64,000 nucleotides of DNA. Origin: Nemopilema nomurai (taxonomy: Eukaryota > Cnidaria > Scyphozoa > Rhizostomeae > Rhizostomatidae). The position numbers and the translations under genes were made by a program. Location: NCBI GenBank assembly GCA_003864495.1, contig ML133493.1, forward strand, positions 1,867,820 through 1,931,819, written 5' to 3'. This document shows, in pieces, positions 36,051 to 48,400 of this stretch (position 1 is the first letter of the stretch; every line of letters starts with the position of its first letter). The notes below the pieces were generated by a model. The model searched no databases. It saw nothing but the letters and a program-made list of their open reading frames with translations, and was not told the origin of the DNA.

Positions 36051-38446
36051 AAAAGCATTCAAATAACTGATTCTGTGCTTTTCTGAGTGGCAGGATGAGA
36101 AGGCTTCGTAGCACTCTAAAGCAATTTATTTCTTTGGGATTTTCCAGAATGTTTGTACAACTGACAAGTTAGGCAGTGGCAGTAATTAAGTGAAGTCAAT
36201 AGCACTCTCTAGTAGTACCAAAGGACGCCCTTACTTCATTACCAGAAGTTTTCTACGTGCATCCTTTCTCGTCTAAGTAAAAGTGTTTTAAAAGGGTACA
36301 GTCAATAGTGTTTTTACGTGCACACAAAGTGAAAATCACTAATGCGTTAATTCTGGAAAAGAATTTGCAATAGTGCAACACCAGGTGAGCAACAACATCC
36401 GTAAAAGAACCCTCTTACAAAGTTGGACATGAAACGAACGCTTCAAAGGAAACTTCTTGGGTGTTTATTTTGCTGAGCGTAAAAGCAATCTGCATATTGC
36501 TGCACTTTACTAAATATCGACGAAAAAGCATTGAAGCTGCTCAAAGCAAGCATGCAGATTCCTGGCTTTTTGGACGTTTTCCTCGATGGTGCCGATCGTT
36601 TTCGACAATTCGACAGTTAAAGATTAGCGAAAATTCCCTAGAAAGCTCCTTGAAGGTGACAAAGTCACAGAGTCGTGAGTCACAGAGACAGATAGGAGAG
36701 CTGTTGTAGGAATTCCTAGTGTTATTGATGCAAGAGTTCGTCATTCAGAAATTGGACAATGGTGGAGAATTAAAGAGAGGCCCTGGTGCTGGAGTCTGGT
36801 CTGGCAACCGGTTTATACTTGGATAAATAAAACAATAGAACAATAGTTCATACGAAATGAACGCCAGCTCGTGCATCAGTTTATGTTCTACGCCTTCAAA
36901 TCAGGCCCGAATGCTGAAACCACGTGGAGAAGAAATATATCAGTTTCTGTATTGACAGTGCTTTCTTTGTAAATAGAGTCTCAATCACTCGGGCTTTTTT
37001 CGCTGAAAAAGACTCTCATGCTATTACGTTGAATCTATCAGACACGCAAACCAGCAGCCTTTTATATTTGAATTTGCCTTTGATAGTCTGGATATACCCT
37101 TTTCTTTTGTGGCGATAACAATGTCGTAGAAATTAAAGGTGGAGGAGCCTTCGAGACATAGCATCGAGGTCACTGTGGTAAACCCTTACTCTACCCATTA
37201 ATCTATGCTAAAATTTAAGTATTGATACGCAAGATTTTGATTGAATTTTTAGACGACTCTTCTCTATCTTCCACAATTGATTTATTTACGCCCTGAGATC
37301 TAAGGAAATGCAATGATAATCTTTTACCTTTTCAAAGGTTCAAACAAAGTGGGATGCCCCTTAAGCAATAAATTAAAAAGATTTGGGAAAGGGTATAGTC
37401 ACGAATCCGCAAGTTAGTCTTCCAAGGAAACCACCAAAGACGAGCACGACAAACCATCATTTGCCGCAATGTACCGATAGCAAGGGAAGCGTAAAAGCCT
37501 ATTGTCTCATACAAGTGGGGCTAGCTATAGGTGAATTCTTCATTGGGCTCTGCGGTATGGTTTGTTAATTTTGTAAACACCTAGTCAGGCCTAGCGAATT
37601 CAACATCATGCGCTGTGACATCTAAACAGCAATGTTGGTACTAGGTAGAATTCCAGTCATTGACTAACAATCAACACCCAGGCTACCAAAGAGTTTGTGA
37701 ATAATATTTGAAAGTTTAAACACTTGTAACTTGTAAAAGAAACTTGTAAAAGAAACTTGTATACGCCTATTCGGTGCAAACGGCAGTGACCAACCCCCCC
37801 TCTGCTTTTTGACAAGCTATATTAAAGTGCTCCTTCCTAACCCAATAATGCTCAAAAGTCTCTCTTCCAAATAAAAAAGGGGGTGGTTATGTGCCTCCAC
37901 TTTCTAATGCTTCCTGCAGATTCGCAAACAATTGACGAATAATTTTGTGCCCAGTGTCAGGCTGCCTTTACACGATACCTGAGTCACTACCTATCTGAAA
38001 TGTGTGATCTCTGTGGCAAAGAAAATTTTCACTATATCAGCATCAATCTTGTTTTCTTGAAACAACAATTTGTTGAAAAAGCGCGCCAAACGTGGGGTTG
38101 AGGCGACAAGGATTGTACCTGAGGTTGTGGACTATGTTGATATAAGATTCGAGCGTATCGATAGGTAGATCCAATTTGATTGGTACCGATAAACAGATGA
38201 TAGTGCCGTCAAATCTCAAAAGATGACACAAGATGAATAGGTTTTTTATTCTTAATGGCAGAAATTCAATGATATAGGCTATCATACAAAACTTATGGTA
38301 CAATGAATCTCTAGTTCAATTTGATTGTATGTAATTTTGTTAACTTCGAAGGCATTTGCAGCGATAAAAACGAAGATAACAGTCTTGAAAGACTCGATAC
38401 TTCGGTGGTCCAAATGATTTGCTGGCTCTCATAGCCACCAAATGGC

Positions 38447-38484
38447 GGGGGGGGGGGGGTGTTGGGGTGGGGGTGGTGTTGTTG
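38447..38484 (+). repeat. Poly-G and G-rich tract
   Basis: A run of 13 G is followed by TGTTGGGGTGGGGGTGGTGTTGTTGG. It is low-complexity, potentially G-quadruplex-forming, and outside any recognised gene. Confidence 0.8.
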
Positions 38485-39364
38485 GTAGGTGATCAATTGT
38501 TGAAATTGTCCACCTAGCCTCGGTCATGCGTATCCCATGCGCAGAAAAACAATCGTATCGGCGCCCAAACTTAATGCTATTCACTAGTGGCATCGATGAC
38601 TGAATGTAGCAAAGTTACCTATTAAGGTTTGGCAACAAAGCTTTGAGCAAGCAATATTAACAAGGATATGACCCTTAGTATTCCCGCAGTTTTAAAATTG
38701 TGGGTTAACAGAAACTACGAATAAAAATTTTGTCAATTCTCGTGTAACCCAGGGACACATTTGATTAGATTCGACGCGGCAAACTACTTACAGCAAATGG
38801 TACTGCTGCTTAATTAGGCGAAAAGGCTGGTGATACACTAGCGAATGAAGTTGTTTGATGCAGCATGTGATTTACACCGTGTTATGGCCGGGTCTAATTC
38901 ACACCCTTCTCCTTTTGCTTGAACGATTCGATTCGACGCCCCACGTGCCAGCTGCATTAAGATTACTGCATGTTTCTCTCCAAGTTCAATTTCAAACCAA
39001 CCTTGCATATAAACCGCGGCGCCCTATTTCAGCATACATAATTTGCTTAAAACCCTAACAATTTTTCAAATAATGCAACAGTAACATACCTAAGACCACA
39101 AGGTTAAACATGACAAGGTTAAACAGGTTAAACTTGCGAGGTTTTGAATTTAGACCAGAAAGTACTCCCCCACTGTTGGCCGTGGCTGTCCTGACCATTT
39201 CGAGCCAACACAAAGGCATTTATTGACGATTGTCATCAAGAAACACAACTCAGCCAGCAAATGATAGTGTCCAGCACAACATACTCAAGTCAGTAATTAG
39301 CGGTCTTGAACCATTGCTTACTTCTATATTCATTGCGAGTCTTTCTCTCCTTGCATCGTAAACA

Positions 39365-39859
39365 TCAATATACGGGGAGGAAAACGTCGATCGACATTGG
39401 CATTACAGGCATTCTTCCTAACTTTTCGTCTGCGTCATTCCTTTCAGCATGCATAATCGACCCGTTTTTATAAAGTGCGTCCTCTAAATCCACAAATGCA
39501 TCGTGTGGGAATGTCCAAAAGCAATTATCCATGTGCCCATTAACAACATCGTTGCCTGAATCTTCAAACAACAGCTCATCCTTTGAGTTTTCAGTCAACG
39601 GACACTCTTGGGTCTTTGTGAAAACTGGCTCTATATGCTGTTCGTAATCCTCATTCAGATACGAAGATGGGCTACAGGCGGGTGATTGAACAAAGTCAAT
39701 ATTCATTTCGAAGTCGTCAGAATCGAGGGAGTCGCATTCTGCACTATTATCTGTACTGGTAGTTGAGTCAAATGAATCTCTTCTTGCGACAAATCTTTCC
39801 AAGAATCTAGCTGTTTTCTTGGAAAAGATAAATCGGTATGAATACCTCATCCCAGAGAC
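39365..39859 (-). CDS. ETS gene 1, C-terminal exon
   Basis: A 495-bp exon: acceptor tttttttgcag, 164 codons and TGA at 39367-39365. After the last ETS strand it carries an R-R-D-S-F-D-S stretch, many Asp/Glu/Ser residues and a C-F-W-T-F-P motif near the end. A minus-strand AATAAA at 39224-39219 may be its polyadenylation signal. Confidence 0.85.
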   Translation of the reverse strand, partial: VSGMRYSYRFIFSKKTARFLERFVARRDSFDSTTSTDNSAECDSLDSDDFEMNIDFVQSPACSPSSYLNEDYEQHIEPVFTKTQECPLTENSKDELLFEDSGNDVVNGHMDNCFWTFPHDAFVDLEDALYKNGSIMHAERNDADEKLGRMPVMPMSIDVFLPVY

Positions 39860-40997
39860 CTGCAAAAAAACTAAACATTATGGAGATATTGGTTTGGCCC
39901 TGTCTATTACAGTTGGGAAGAAAACGTTTAAGCAGGACAACACTGGTGGTCACAAGTTTGGCAGAAAATGTTGCATGTGGCAAGCAATAGTTGATGCAGG
40001 ATGTGCCATGCACAAAACTCGAGCACAGCAGCAACTTATCTCTCTAGGCTTTGGAACATTTGGGACAACAATGCATCTCGATTAGATACCCTGAATAAAG
40101 GTCCTTTTATTAGTAAAAGCAAATGGCTAGAGACGTTCGATATAAAGGCATAAGAAGAAACTTTGTTTGCCATGCAAAATACATTAACTTATACTTGATA
40201 AATTGAGAATTTGACAAAGAATAGACGCACTTAATTATTCAAGCCATAAAATCACCGATTTTCCTCAAACTTTCTAAGCCCCTTACACATTTATCGTAAT
40301 TTGACACTTGCTATCAAATATGTCATAATTTTCATTTTCTATATCATAGCAATTCCTTCTAACTTGACAATCAAAATTTTCTACTTGTTACTTCAGAGTT
40401 TCTGTTTAAATGTTGTTATCTATAACCAAGCCAATGTTATCTTACACTGGCTCTGTGATTTCTACACATTAAAGAATATTGCAGAATACAGTGTACAACT
40501 TAAATAGCAGTCTAAATTTTTGCTATAATTCCAGGACTTTTGGTCAATATTCGTTGTATGTACAAATGCTTGCACGTAAATGAACCTTTCTTTGCTGTGA
40601 CTAGAGCTATGACGTAGCCATTGCATCGACAGCAAAACAACTGCAACAACACAATGGGCTCAGAACGAACAGATTCTGGAGGTCGCTCCATATGGTTTGC
40701 GTCCTTAAAAAAGAGAAAACCGAAAGGCGATTTAAAAAGATGGTAAACAAAATCTAAACATCATGCTCACCTTTTCGATAATGTTTTTGCCGTAATAATA
40801 TCTCATTGCGCGACCCAGCTTCTCGTATGTCATGTCACTCTTGTCTTTTATCGAGCCCCATAGCTTTGCAACTTCAATTGGTTCTTTAATTTTAAACTTG
40901 AAATTCTCTAAATCAATCCATTGTACAAGACAGGATACTTTGTCTCTGTTTAGCAAGTGTAGCAGAAATCGCCATAAAGGTATTCTTTTTCTGTGTT
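39365..40997 (-). CDS. ETS-domain transcription factor (first paralog), ETS and C-terminal exons
   Basis: Two exons on the - strand. Exon 40997-40771 (227 bp) encodes nearly the whole ETS domain: I-P-L-W-R-F-L-L-H-L-L, then I-D-L-E-N-F-K-F-K, W-G-S-I-K, and the recognition helix K-L-G-R-A-M-R-Y-Y-Y with both DNA-contacting arginines. It splices at G-GTGAGC to exon 39859-39365, which begins V-S-G-M-R-Y-S-Y-R-F-I-F, the last ETS strand. The 164-residue C-terminal exon is acidic and serine-rich with no second domain, consistent with an activation region. ETS proteins bind GGAA-core DNA in the nucleus. The family placement is sure; the subfamily is not recognisable. The start exon is uncertain (see 45347-45402). 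Confidence 0.88.
40771..40997 (-). CDS. ETS gene 1, ETS-domain exon
   Basis: A 227-bp exon with acceptor cctacag (phase 1) and donor GTGAGC (phase 0). An alternative acceptor 7 bp inside (aacacag, exon start at 40990) gives phase 2. The phase-1 choice is preferred because the paralogous exon at 60325-60551 has exactly the same length. Confidence 0.85.
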
Positions 40998-43900
40998 CTG
41001 TAGGCGGGGAAGCATCGTATTAGCGGAAAGTCAATCATATACTAAACTATCTATTGTAAGTAAGTAAATTTGTAAATATCTGACATTGAAGTACGCCCAG
41101 TGCCAGGTTTGACTCTACCATGAACTAATCTGGTAAAGACCTCTAAAGAAATAACAACAGAAAACCAACTGTATTTCTAAAGGGCAATATTATCTATGGT
41201 AAAGCAATCAAAGGCTCAAATATATCATTTAGGTGGGTGGGGAGCAGAAGCCTCTATCCTGTTTTGCCCACGAATACCACACTTAGATGTTTCTCTCCAA
41301 CAAAATGGCCTTCAAAGTGCAACAAAAGGTAGAATTCCAACTTCATAGGCTTTGAAAATGCAAAAATTTCAAAAGAAGCGATGTGCAGCAAGATTTACAT
41401 CAGAACGGAGCAACTCAACATGAACCTTTGTTTCTTCTACAATAAGGTTATTGTTCTCAAAAAACCTACGTCTTTTCTTTGGCAGCGTGGGCTCCCTTTT
41501 GAAGTTGACGTAATCGTCGTAACTGAAGCGAAAGCAAACAAGTTTTTAAATAAACAAAGAACCATAAAGCGTCTGAAGAAAACCAGAGAACATCACTTGG
41601 TGGAGTAAAAACAGGAGACATGTTTATGTTCGCCCCTTGGCACGTTACATCTTGCATTCCTCCCAAAGTATCGAAATTGCACCCTTGGACCCCAAACCCG
41701 CCTATATTTCATTATTTTCATTCCCCTATACGCTCTCCTAATAGAAAGGGGGCGGTTTATCTAATGTTGACATAGCGATGCTCAAACAACAAGAACAACA
41801 TGTTTACAAGATCAGACCGAAACTGTTTACGTGATCAAATCTAAGGATCACGTGTCCCTGTACTTTCTAAAGCCCCCTTCTGTGTAGCTATGCAAGAATT
41901 GGGGCTGTATTGCAGTTCCTGAGAGGCAGGAAACAAGACCCTATTCTCTAATAAAACTTTTTATATCTTACTGGCTATACAATGAATGTTTGCATTTTTA
42001 ATAGATCTAGGCTGGATCGCCTATGTAATGAAGTAGTTCCAAATAAATATAGTTTATGAAATTATTCAATGTAAATCGTTTTCCTTCAAGCTTTCCATTC
42101 GAAGCCGCAAGAATAGGTGGTTGGTTTTGTGGTGAAAGGATCCTTTCTTTTCCGATATGGGTGGAGCCTCGGAATGAAGAAAGGTAGAGTCGTTGCAAGA
42201 CATTCAGCTTCCCTCTCGAATGGTCACTGGTAAACATGAAAAGCAGCGGGGGAAGCAAAGCTGCAAACAGGACATGGAAATTTGGTGCAGGATAATGACT
42301 CATTTTTCTGCATTACCATGTCGCTTGCACGATAGTCTGAAACCGAGGCATTTGGACTTCCGTCTTGACCTATATATGAGCCTATCTGAACTTCTCACAA
42401 AATTTGCTTTGATTCACTAAGCACTAGATTATGGTTTTTCCAAGCAAAAGCAAATATGAAAATTGACGTTCTCTTTCTCTTTTAATCCAGTCACCAGCAG
42501 CGAAGCGATCTTTTAACAGAATTATTAAAATAATTAGCATTGTAAGCAAAACGAGATAGATACGAAAGCGAGGTTACAAAATATTAGAATTATCCTGTTA
42601 CAATCTAGGGGGGGGGGGCAAATGTTTGAGGAAGACACTGAAACGAGCTAACTACGTCACAATTTCTTAAAGTTCATCAACCGGGAAAAAACTTGCGGCT
42701 GATTAAACGTTGTACCAGAGTTCCGTGCTTGTAAATATTTGCCAACCACACCAAGCATGCCAGCAAAACGGGTAACGTTCCAGTTTCAATCACAGACAGC
42801 CCGTAACCGTCTCCGAAAGAATTTCCATAACGGCACAAAGATGCTTTAATGCTAAATCAGGGTTCTCCTACTAGAAAGTAACTACCTCCTACAGGCACAA
42901 TTACTTCTGCTTGCCAAAAATTCCGTTATATCTCATCTGAACGGGAAAACGCTTTCTTGTTGAAGCGCTTTCTGTTACTGCTAATTGTTTGAAAATGGAA
43001 ATGACAATGGATTGTCGAAGTTTATCTGGACTTATGAAGAAATTTCCTTGTTGCTCCAAAAAAAATTTTATTATTAGGCAACAAAGATGGTGCAGGGCCT
43101 AAAATCAGCCAAATATGAGGAGATCATGAAGCAATTTCACTTGATAGTCCGGAAAGGCCTAGCTCATTTGTTAGTTTTAGACCTCGCTGTGAATCCGTAT
43201 CAAAAGTGATCCATAGCAGTGTAAACTAAGATACTCCATTCTGCAATCCGCATAGTTATCTGTTGTTTATACAAGTCAACGCAATCCTTCAAATAACCCA
43301 GGACTGGTAACCCCGGTTCTCCTTTAAATCAGGACCGCTTGTCTGCGTATCAAATCGCCTCTATCAGGGTACTATTGCACCGTGGGCTAGATCAAATACA
43401 CGCTTTTTCTATAAGGAACCACTTTATAAGAAACTTACATGTACAAGGCCGAAATATATAAAGAACTTATACTACTAAAACGAAATCCCTAAGGAACTTT
43501 TCGATTTAAAATTTTTTTATAACTGCAAGCATCAAGAGCTAAAAAGCCCGTTCCATTTATTTGCAGCCAATACTCGCATAGATTGTTGCTATTCGTGTGT
43601 CAAGTGCTTTATTGAGTAGTTTCCGCATATTCTATCTCGTCCCTCTCTCTTTTAAGTGTTAAGGCTTATTGATATGCAGTGAAAATTAAGAAATTTTAAG
43701 GAACTTTTGGTACTAAAATCTGATGACTTGAGGTCTAGCAATAAGGAACTTTTGGAACTAGGCCTTGTGGTAGGTTCCTTATAAAAAAAAGCGTGTTGTG
43801 TGTATGAGTGCCAGTACCTCAAATAAAAAACAAAAGGCGCGACCCCTCTTTTGATAGATCAAAAGAAATTTGTTTCACTTAGAAGTAAATGTAGTTTTGA

Positions 43901-45346
43901 GTGATCACTTGAGTGTCATTAATTGTGTTACAACAGCGCGAGCAAGGACAATACTTATGACATTTTTTTAATTCTTGCTTGACTTGGTAGATTGACAAGA
44001 TATTTCAAGAGCTAAATTAAATAATTTGATAAATTTTGATGCACTGGTAAATAAGTAATAGTCAAATATCAAGACCAAAAACCATGCATTTAAATAACTA
44101 GCCAGTATGTAATTTATAGATCATGAAATGCTTTCAGTTTAAGGGCGTGGCTAAAAAAATTTCATCATACAGTTGTCAGATTTTCTGTCTGCTTATCTGA
44201 CCCCTTTCAAATTCCTGGCTACGGCCCAGTTTCGGGTGACTCTCTCTCATTTGTCATTTTGGCTCCAAAATGGGCAACTTCCCGCCCTGAAAACCACAGT
44301 TATGCATTTGGTGTGGCACAGATTCAACAAAGCGAGAGGGTAGGACGCGGCTAAAGTGAGAGGGTAGGAATCATCCAACACAGAGCAAACGTGACCGATA
44401 CTATAAGAAACCAAAAGGAATATGTTTCCATAGCATTTACACAAATAGAAAGGACAACTGAGTTGCATTTGCAAACACGAAGGGCAGTGCGTTTGTTGAG
44501 GTGCAAATAGATGTATCCTGATTGTCTTCATTTGATTCGCTCTTTGTTCTCTTGATAAAGGAAGGTTGTTTTGTTAAGCGGTTTTCGTGCTAGTTTGGTC
44601 TGTTTCTGCTTGAGAAGGTGCAACGTGGTCAACCGAGGACATCACCATTCCCCGCATAGCTATAGTCCTAACTCTGCCATCCTACCCTCTATGTAGCGGC
44701 GTCCACAATCGACAAGAACCCCTTGGCTTGAAGTCACATATTACATCAACTAGCAGGACATATTTCCCACCCATATAGGTGCTACATATATTCATAGTGA
44801 CATTCCAGCATAAGCCGTTATACCGTTAGTAAAGATGGTTATCCAAACAATGTTATTAGAGAATTCAAGTAGTATCGTTGAGTAGTGTTCCCCAAAGCAT
44901 ATCTTACCTCCGATTCTCCAAAAAAGATTTGAGAATTTATAGAGCGAATCTTTCGAGGGGAGGATTTTCATATTTCGGTGAGAAGGGGGGCTATAAGACA
45001 GTGAAAGCTTTGTAACGAACTTAAACCTTTCAAACGTTTGTTTCCTGAAGGAAAGGAGGGGGCAAACCCCTAGTCACACCCCCTGCTCGGGCATTGTTTT
45101 TTGAAACAACTGTCAAAATAGGAAAGTCGGTTATACAGAGGCATTTCATTTTCCACAAAGAAGACTGGACTGCCATAAATTACAACCAAAAGTACAACCA
45201 TTCTAAACCTGCAATTATAAATTATCAAAAAAGGTCAAGTCTCTCGAAGTACAAGTTGGGCTAACTCGTGCAATTACACTCAAGACTTTCCTATACTATT
45301 CGAAAATAATTTAATTTTAAAACAGGAATGATTTTAACTATCTTAC
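40998..45346. other. Upstream region or first intron of ETS gene 1
   Basis: No coding exon recognised. It contains the inverted-repeat element at 43399-43795, a run of about ten G at 42608-42617, and several transposon-like termini too diverged to delimit. Confidence 0.45.
43399..43795. mobile_element. Inverted-repeat element with CACGCTTTTT...ATAAGGAACC ends
   Basis: The left end reads CACGCTTTTTCTATAAGGAACC. The complement of the right end reads CACGC, a T-run, then ATAAGGAACC. Several internal copies of TAAGGAACTTTT occur in the 397-bp span. No coding region and no clear target duplication were seen. It is interpreted as a non-autonomous DNA element in the intergenic or first-intron region of the first ETS gene. 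Confidence 0.5.
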
Positions 45347-45402
45347 CTGGTACCGAGGACATCTTCCAAGATTTGCCGCCTGAGCTCTATAAAATGCTTC
45401 AT
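45347..45402 (-). CDS. Candidate first coding exon of ETS gene 1
   Basis: On the - strand ATG (45402-45400) opens 18 codons (M-K-H-F-I-E-L-R-R-Q) up to a strong donor CAG|GTAAGA. This ends in phase 2, which fits the ETS exon only through the alternative acceptor at 40990; using G|GTACCA seven bases earlier would fit the phase-1 acceptor. Its position about 4.3 kb upstream parallels exon 1 of the paralog. This is an inference needing transcript data. Confidence 0.3.
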
Positions 45403-48400
45403 GTCTGCAGAAGCCGAACAGCAGTGTACTCCGTGAACTGTAGCCAAACGACAGTGCCGCAAATGTGAATCAGCGCTTTGCAAATCTTAGTGTTTTGAAT
45501 GTACCTCCAACTCTTTGTTGAATAGCACTGTGAAAAGATGAGCACTGAAGCCTAAAAGCGAGGTTGAAGTTATTTTTACGACCTCTGAATTATTACGCAC
45601 AAAATGGGAAGTTTCTTTGTTCGCATAACAAAAGTGCAGAGCTATTAGAAACCGTGGGCGTTGTTCGAAACTCTACAGAACAAAGGCTCCATGACTTCAC
45701 AGATATAATTTGTCCCTTTGATACCTCGATTGAAGAGTGTCTTGAAATGAGCTGTTTGCTTCCTAATAGATCTTTAACTTAATATTATGGATCCATCCAA
45801 AAAGGAACTATCTTGCTGTGGACGCACATTACCTACCCACGCTATGCGTTTTCAGCAAGAGGAAAACACAATCAGTGCGACATTGATCTGTAGTCATATG
45901 GATATCTTCTCTTTGTGTTTTGGAAGAAGCGATTTTCAAGAGGAAATGGTTCGCGATTATCTAACATAACCCCAATGAATACTTTGGCCTAATTGAACCG
46001 AAAATCAGTCACTTTTGTTGGGAGCTTCTTCTTCGCGCCTTATGTTTATTTTAGCGTACGTAAATTAAGTATCATTTGCAGTCCGTGGACAAAGTATTCG
46101 CTCAGCCATAACCTGCTTTGGCGAGAGTAAAACGCATTGCATTCGTATCCTTTGCTTTGCTTGCCCTCTTCAATGGTAAATACCCCTAAAATGTGGCATT
46201 TCAAATATTACCAAATATTGTCAAATTCTTCACGTAATTGTGCACTTGTTTCCATATCTTTTTATCAAAGAACATCTAAAGTGTAGTGCCATGGAAAATA
46301 CAGCAGAATGAGTCATCATTTAACCACAAACGGGCAATAAGCAATAATTGAACGTAGGAGGTTGCTAGAAATTATGAGTGTATCTACATCATGACTTAAT
46401 GGCAAGATTTTATGGGTCAATGGAAAGAATTGGATACGATATGGTTGCGGGTTCCCAAGGTTTCAGGGGGATAGAGAAGCTTTTGTGTGCATGAGCAAAT
46501 AATTCTAAAGAAATTAGGATCAAAGTATTGCTTCAAAGAACAGGAGAATCGCTCGACATTTCGTCTTGAGGAGCTTGAAAAACAAATAATTGAACCGAAA
46601 TTATGAAGACCGAGGGGGATATTGGATACATTTCTGGGAAACATGAGAGCCTAGACCTCTCGTGGAGAGGGAAGGGGGGGGGTATCAGGTTATCATGGTT
46701 AGAGCAAGTTCAAATACCCTTAAACAATACCGTTGTTTTCTTTTCCAATGTTTGATTCGTTTCAATATCAGTTGGAGCCCCTATGGACGATCAGTGTGAT
46801 GGAAAAGGTCTCACTGTATGAATGCAATTTCTCGGCCTACCTGCTGAGAGATAAAGGATCAAATTTTCTGCAATTTATTTTGCTTAGTAAGATGCTGCCT
46901 GTGATTCTAGTATAAAAATGTTTGGTGATGGCTGCCTTTGCTTAGCCCTTCTACAATCTTCGCATTTTGAACCTCCCTTGCATCTCTATACAACTTTTGC
47001 TGAAGCCAATAAAATTTTGTTCAGCGCTTAGGCCACTATTATTGGGGCCCTTTGACAGATAAATAAATTTACAGAGAGATTGATTTTGTTCTGTTACGAG
47101 AAATTTATCAGTGCATGGATTAGTGTAGACAAATAGCAGCATTGGGCAAGTTGTAGAGCAAGCATTAAAATTTTAGTCAATATCACTTTTGGTGTTTGAT
47201 AGGCTGCAGCAGAGATTGTATAGGCACAACTCAATTTAAGCCCATCTGTTCTACTTTTAGACATGGATTTTATGACCAAGACCTCTAATTATACAATGAC
47301 CAAAGAACGCCAGAGGATCGAAAGTTTGAGTGTACTATATAAATACAGCTTGAAACGCTGAATTTGTATCAATTCTCTTAAACCGGGGCTTCTTTTACCT
47401 CAATTGTTACAATGTATCTGCATGAAATTGGCTCTATTCCTTTTTGAATAAACAATTCTTCACTTTACAGAAATCTACCTTTACAGTGATGTTACAAATT
47501 AAATTAAAAACTTTAAAAAGCACCAAAAGTCAACGTTAAAAAATGTATAGGTGGCCCATTATGAGCTTGCACATCGACACAGTGACCATAAACTGCAGTT
47601 TAAACCCAACTTGTCACATCCAATAAAATTAACCTCTTGCGTTGCAGTATTTACCAGAGTCTGCTCTATGCAACAAAGCAAAGGAATCAAATTTTGGATT
47701 AATTAATAGTAATAGCAAAAAATAGGAGTACCGTTTTTTCTCAGTAGTAGCCACCATCAAATACAAGCCGCCCTCAAATGATAGCGACAGGGAAGATTGA
47801 GAAGGTTATTACAAGCTGTCCTCAAATATAGGTCGCAGTTTTGATATGAATGAATTAAAGACAGGGGCTGCATTCACTTATCGGACTGCCTAACGTTAAA
47901 ATGGGAGGCCTATTAGTGAATGTCATCTGACGAATTACCGACAGATAACCGCAGTACGTATAGACTACAATGTATTCGGGTGGAAACCAGAATTGTAGAG
48001 TTTCGATTTTGACATACACATATGTTTTTATAAAAGAAGTAGAATTTTGGGCAAGGCTAGAAGTTGCTTAAAATCTGGAGCTTCCAGAACTTTGTACGAG
48101 TTTCTTAAAGCTGGAGGGCAATCACGATGACCAAAGAATCACGTTGTGATGGCATTTTCAGCATATTTGTTCCATTAGTCCATTTCAAAGATGAAAGTCT
48201 AAAAATATAACAATAATTGCGCCCTCAACAATGGGACGGAAAAGACTAAGAAACACTGCTTTGATGAACATTGAGAGAAAATACTGCAGCGATATGCTCA
48301 AATACGATATGGAGAAGGCAATTGATGCTTTTGGAAAAAGGAGTAACTGTGACTGACAGTTTTTAAGTTGACTTTAACCCGGACTTTAACTCAAAATGAT

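Larger units (their letters stand above)
34435..39218. other. Intergenic region between receptor gene and first ETS gene
   Basis: No gene recognised. The longest open frame is 153 codons at 35068-35529 (- strand). It has no family motif, and part of it overlaps a sequence repeated in inverted orientation near 58.6 kb. The region ends near a minus-strand AATAAA (39219-39224). Confidence 0.5.

Noticed and set aside
44140..44230. Possible foldback ends GGGCGTGGCTA ... CTGGCTACGGCCC
   Set aside because: Similarity to transposon termini is short and no target duplication or body could be delimited.
45564..45969. Two adjacent short + strand frames
   Set aside because: No motif, and close adjacency has no operon meaning in this eukaryotic context.
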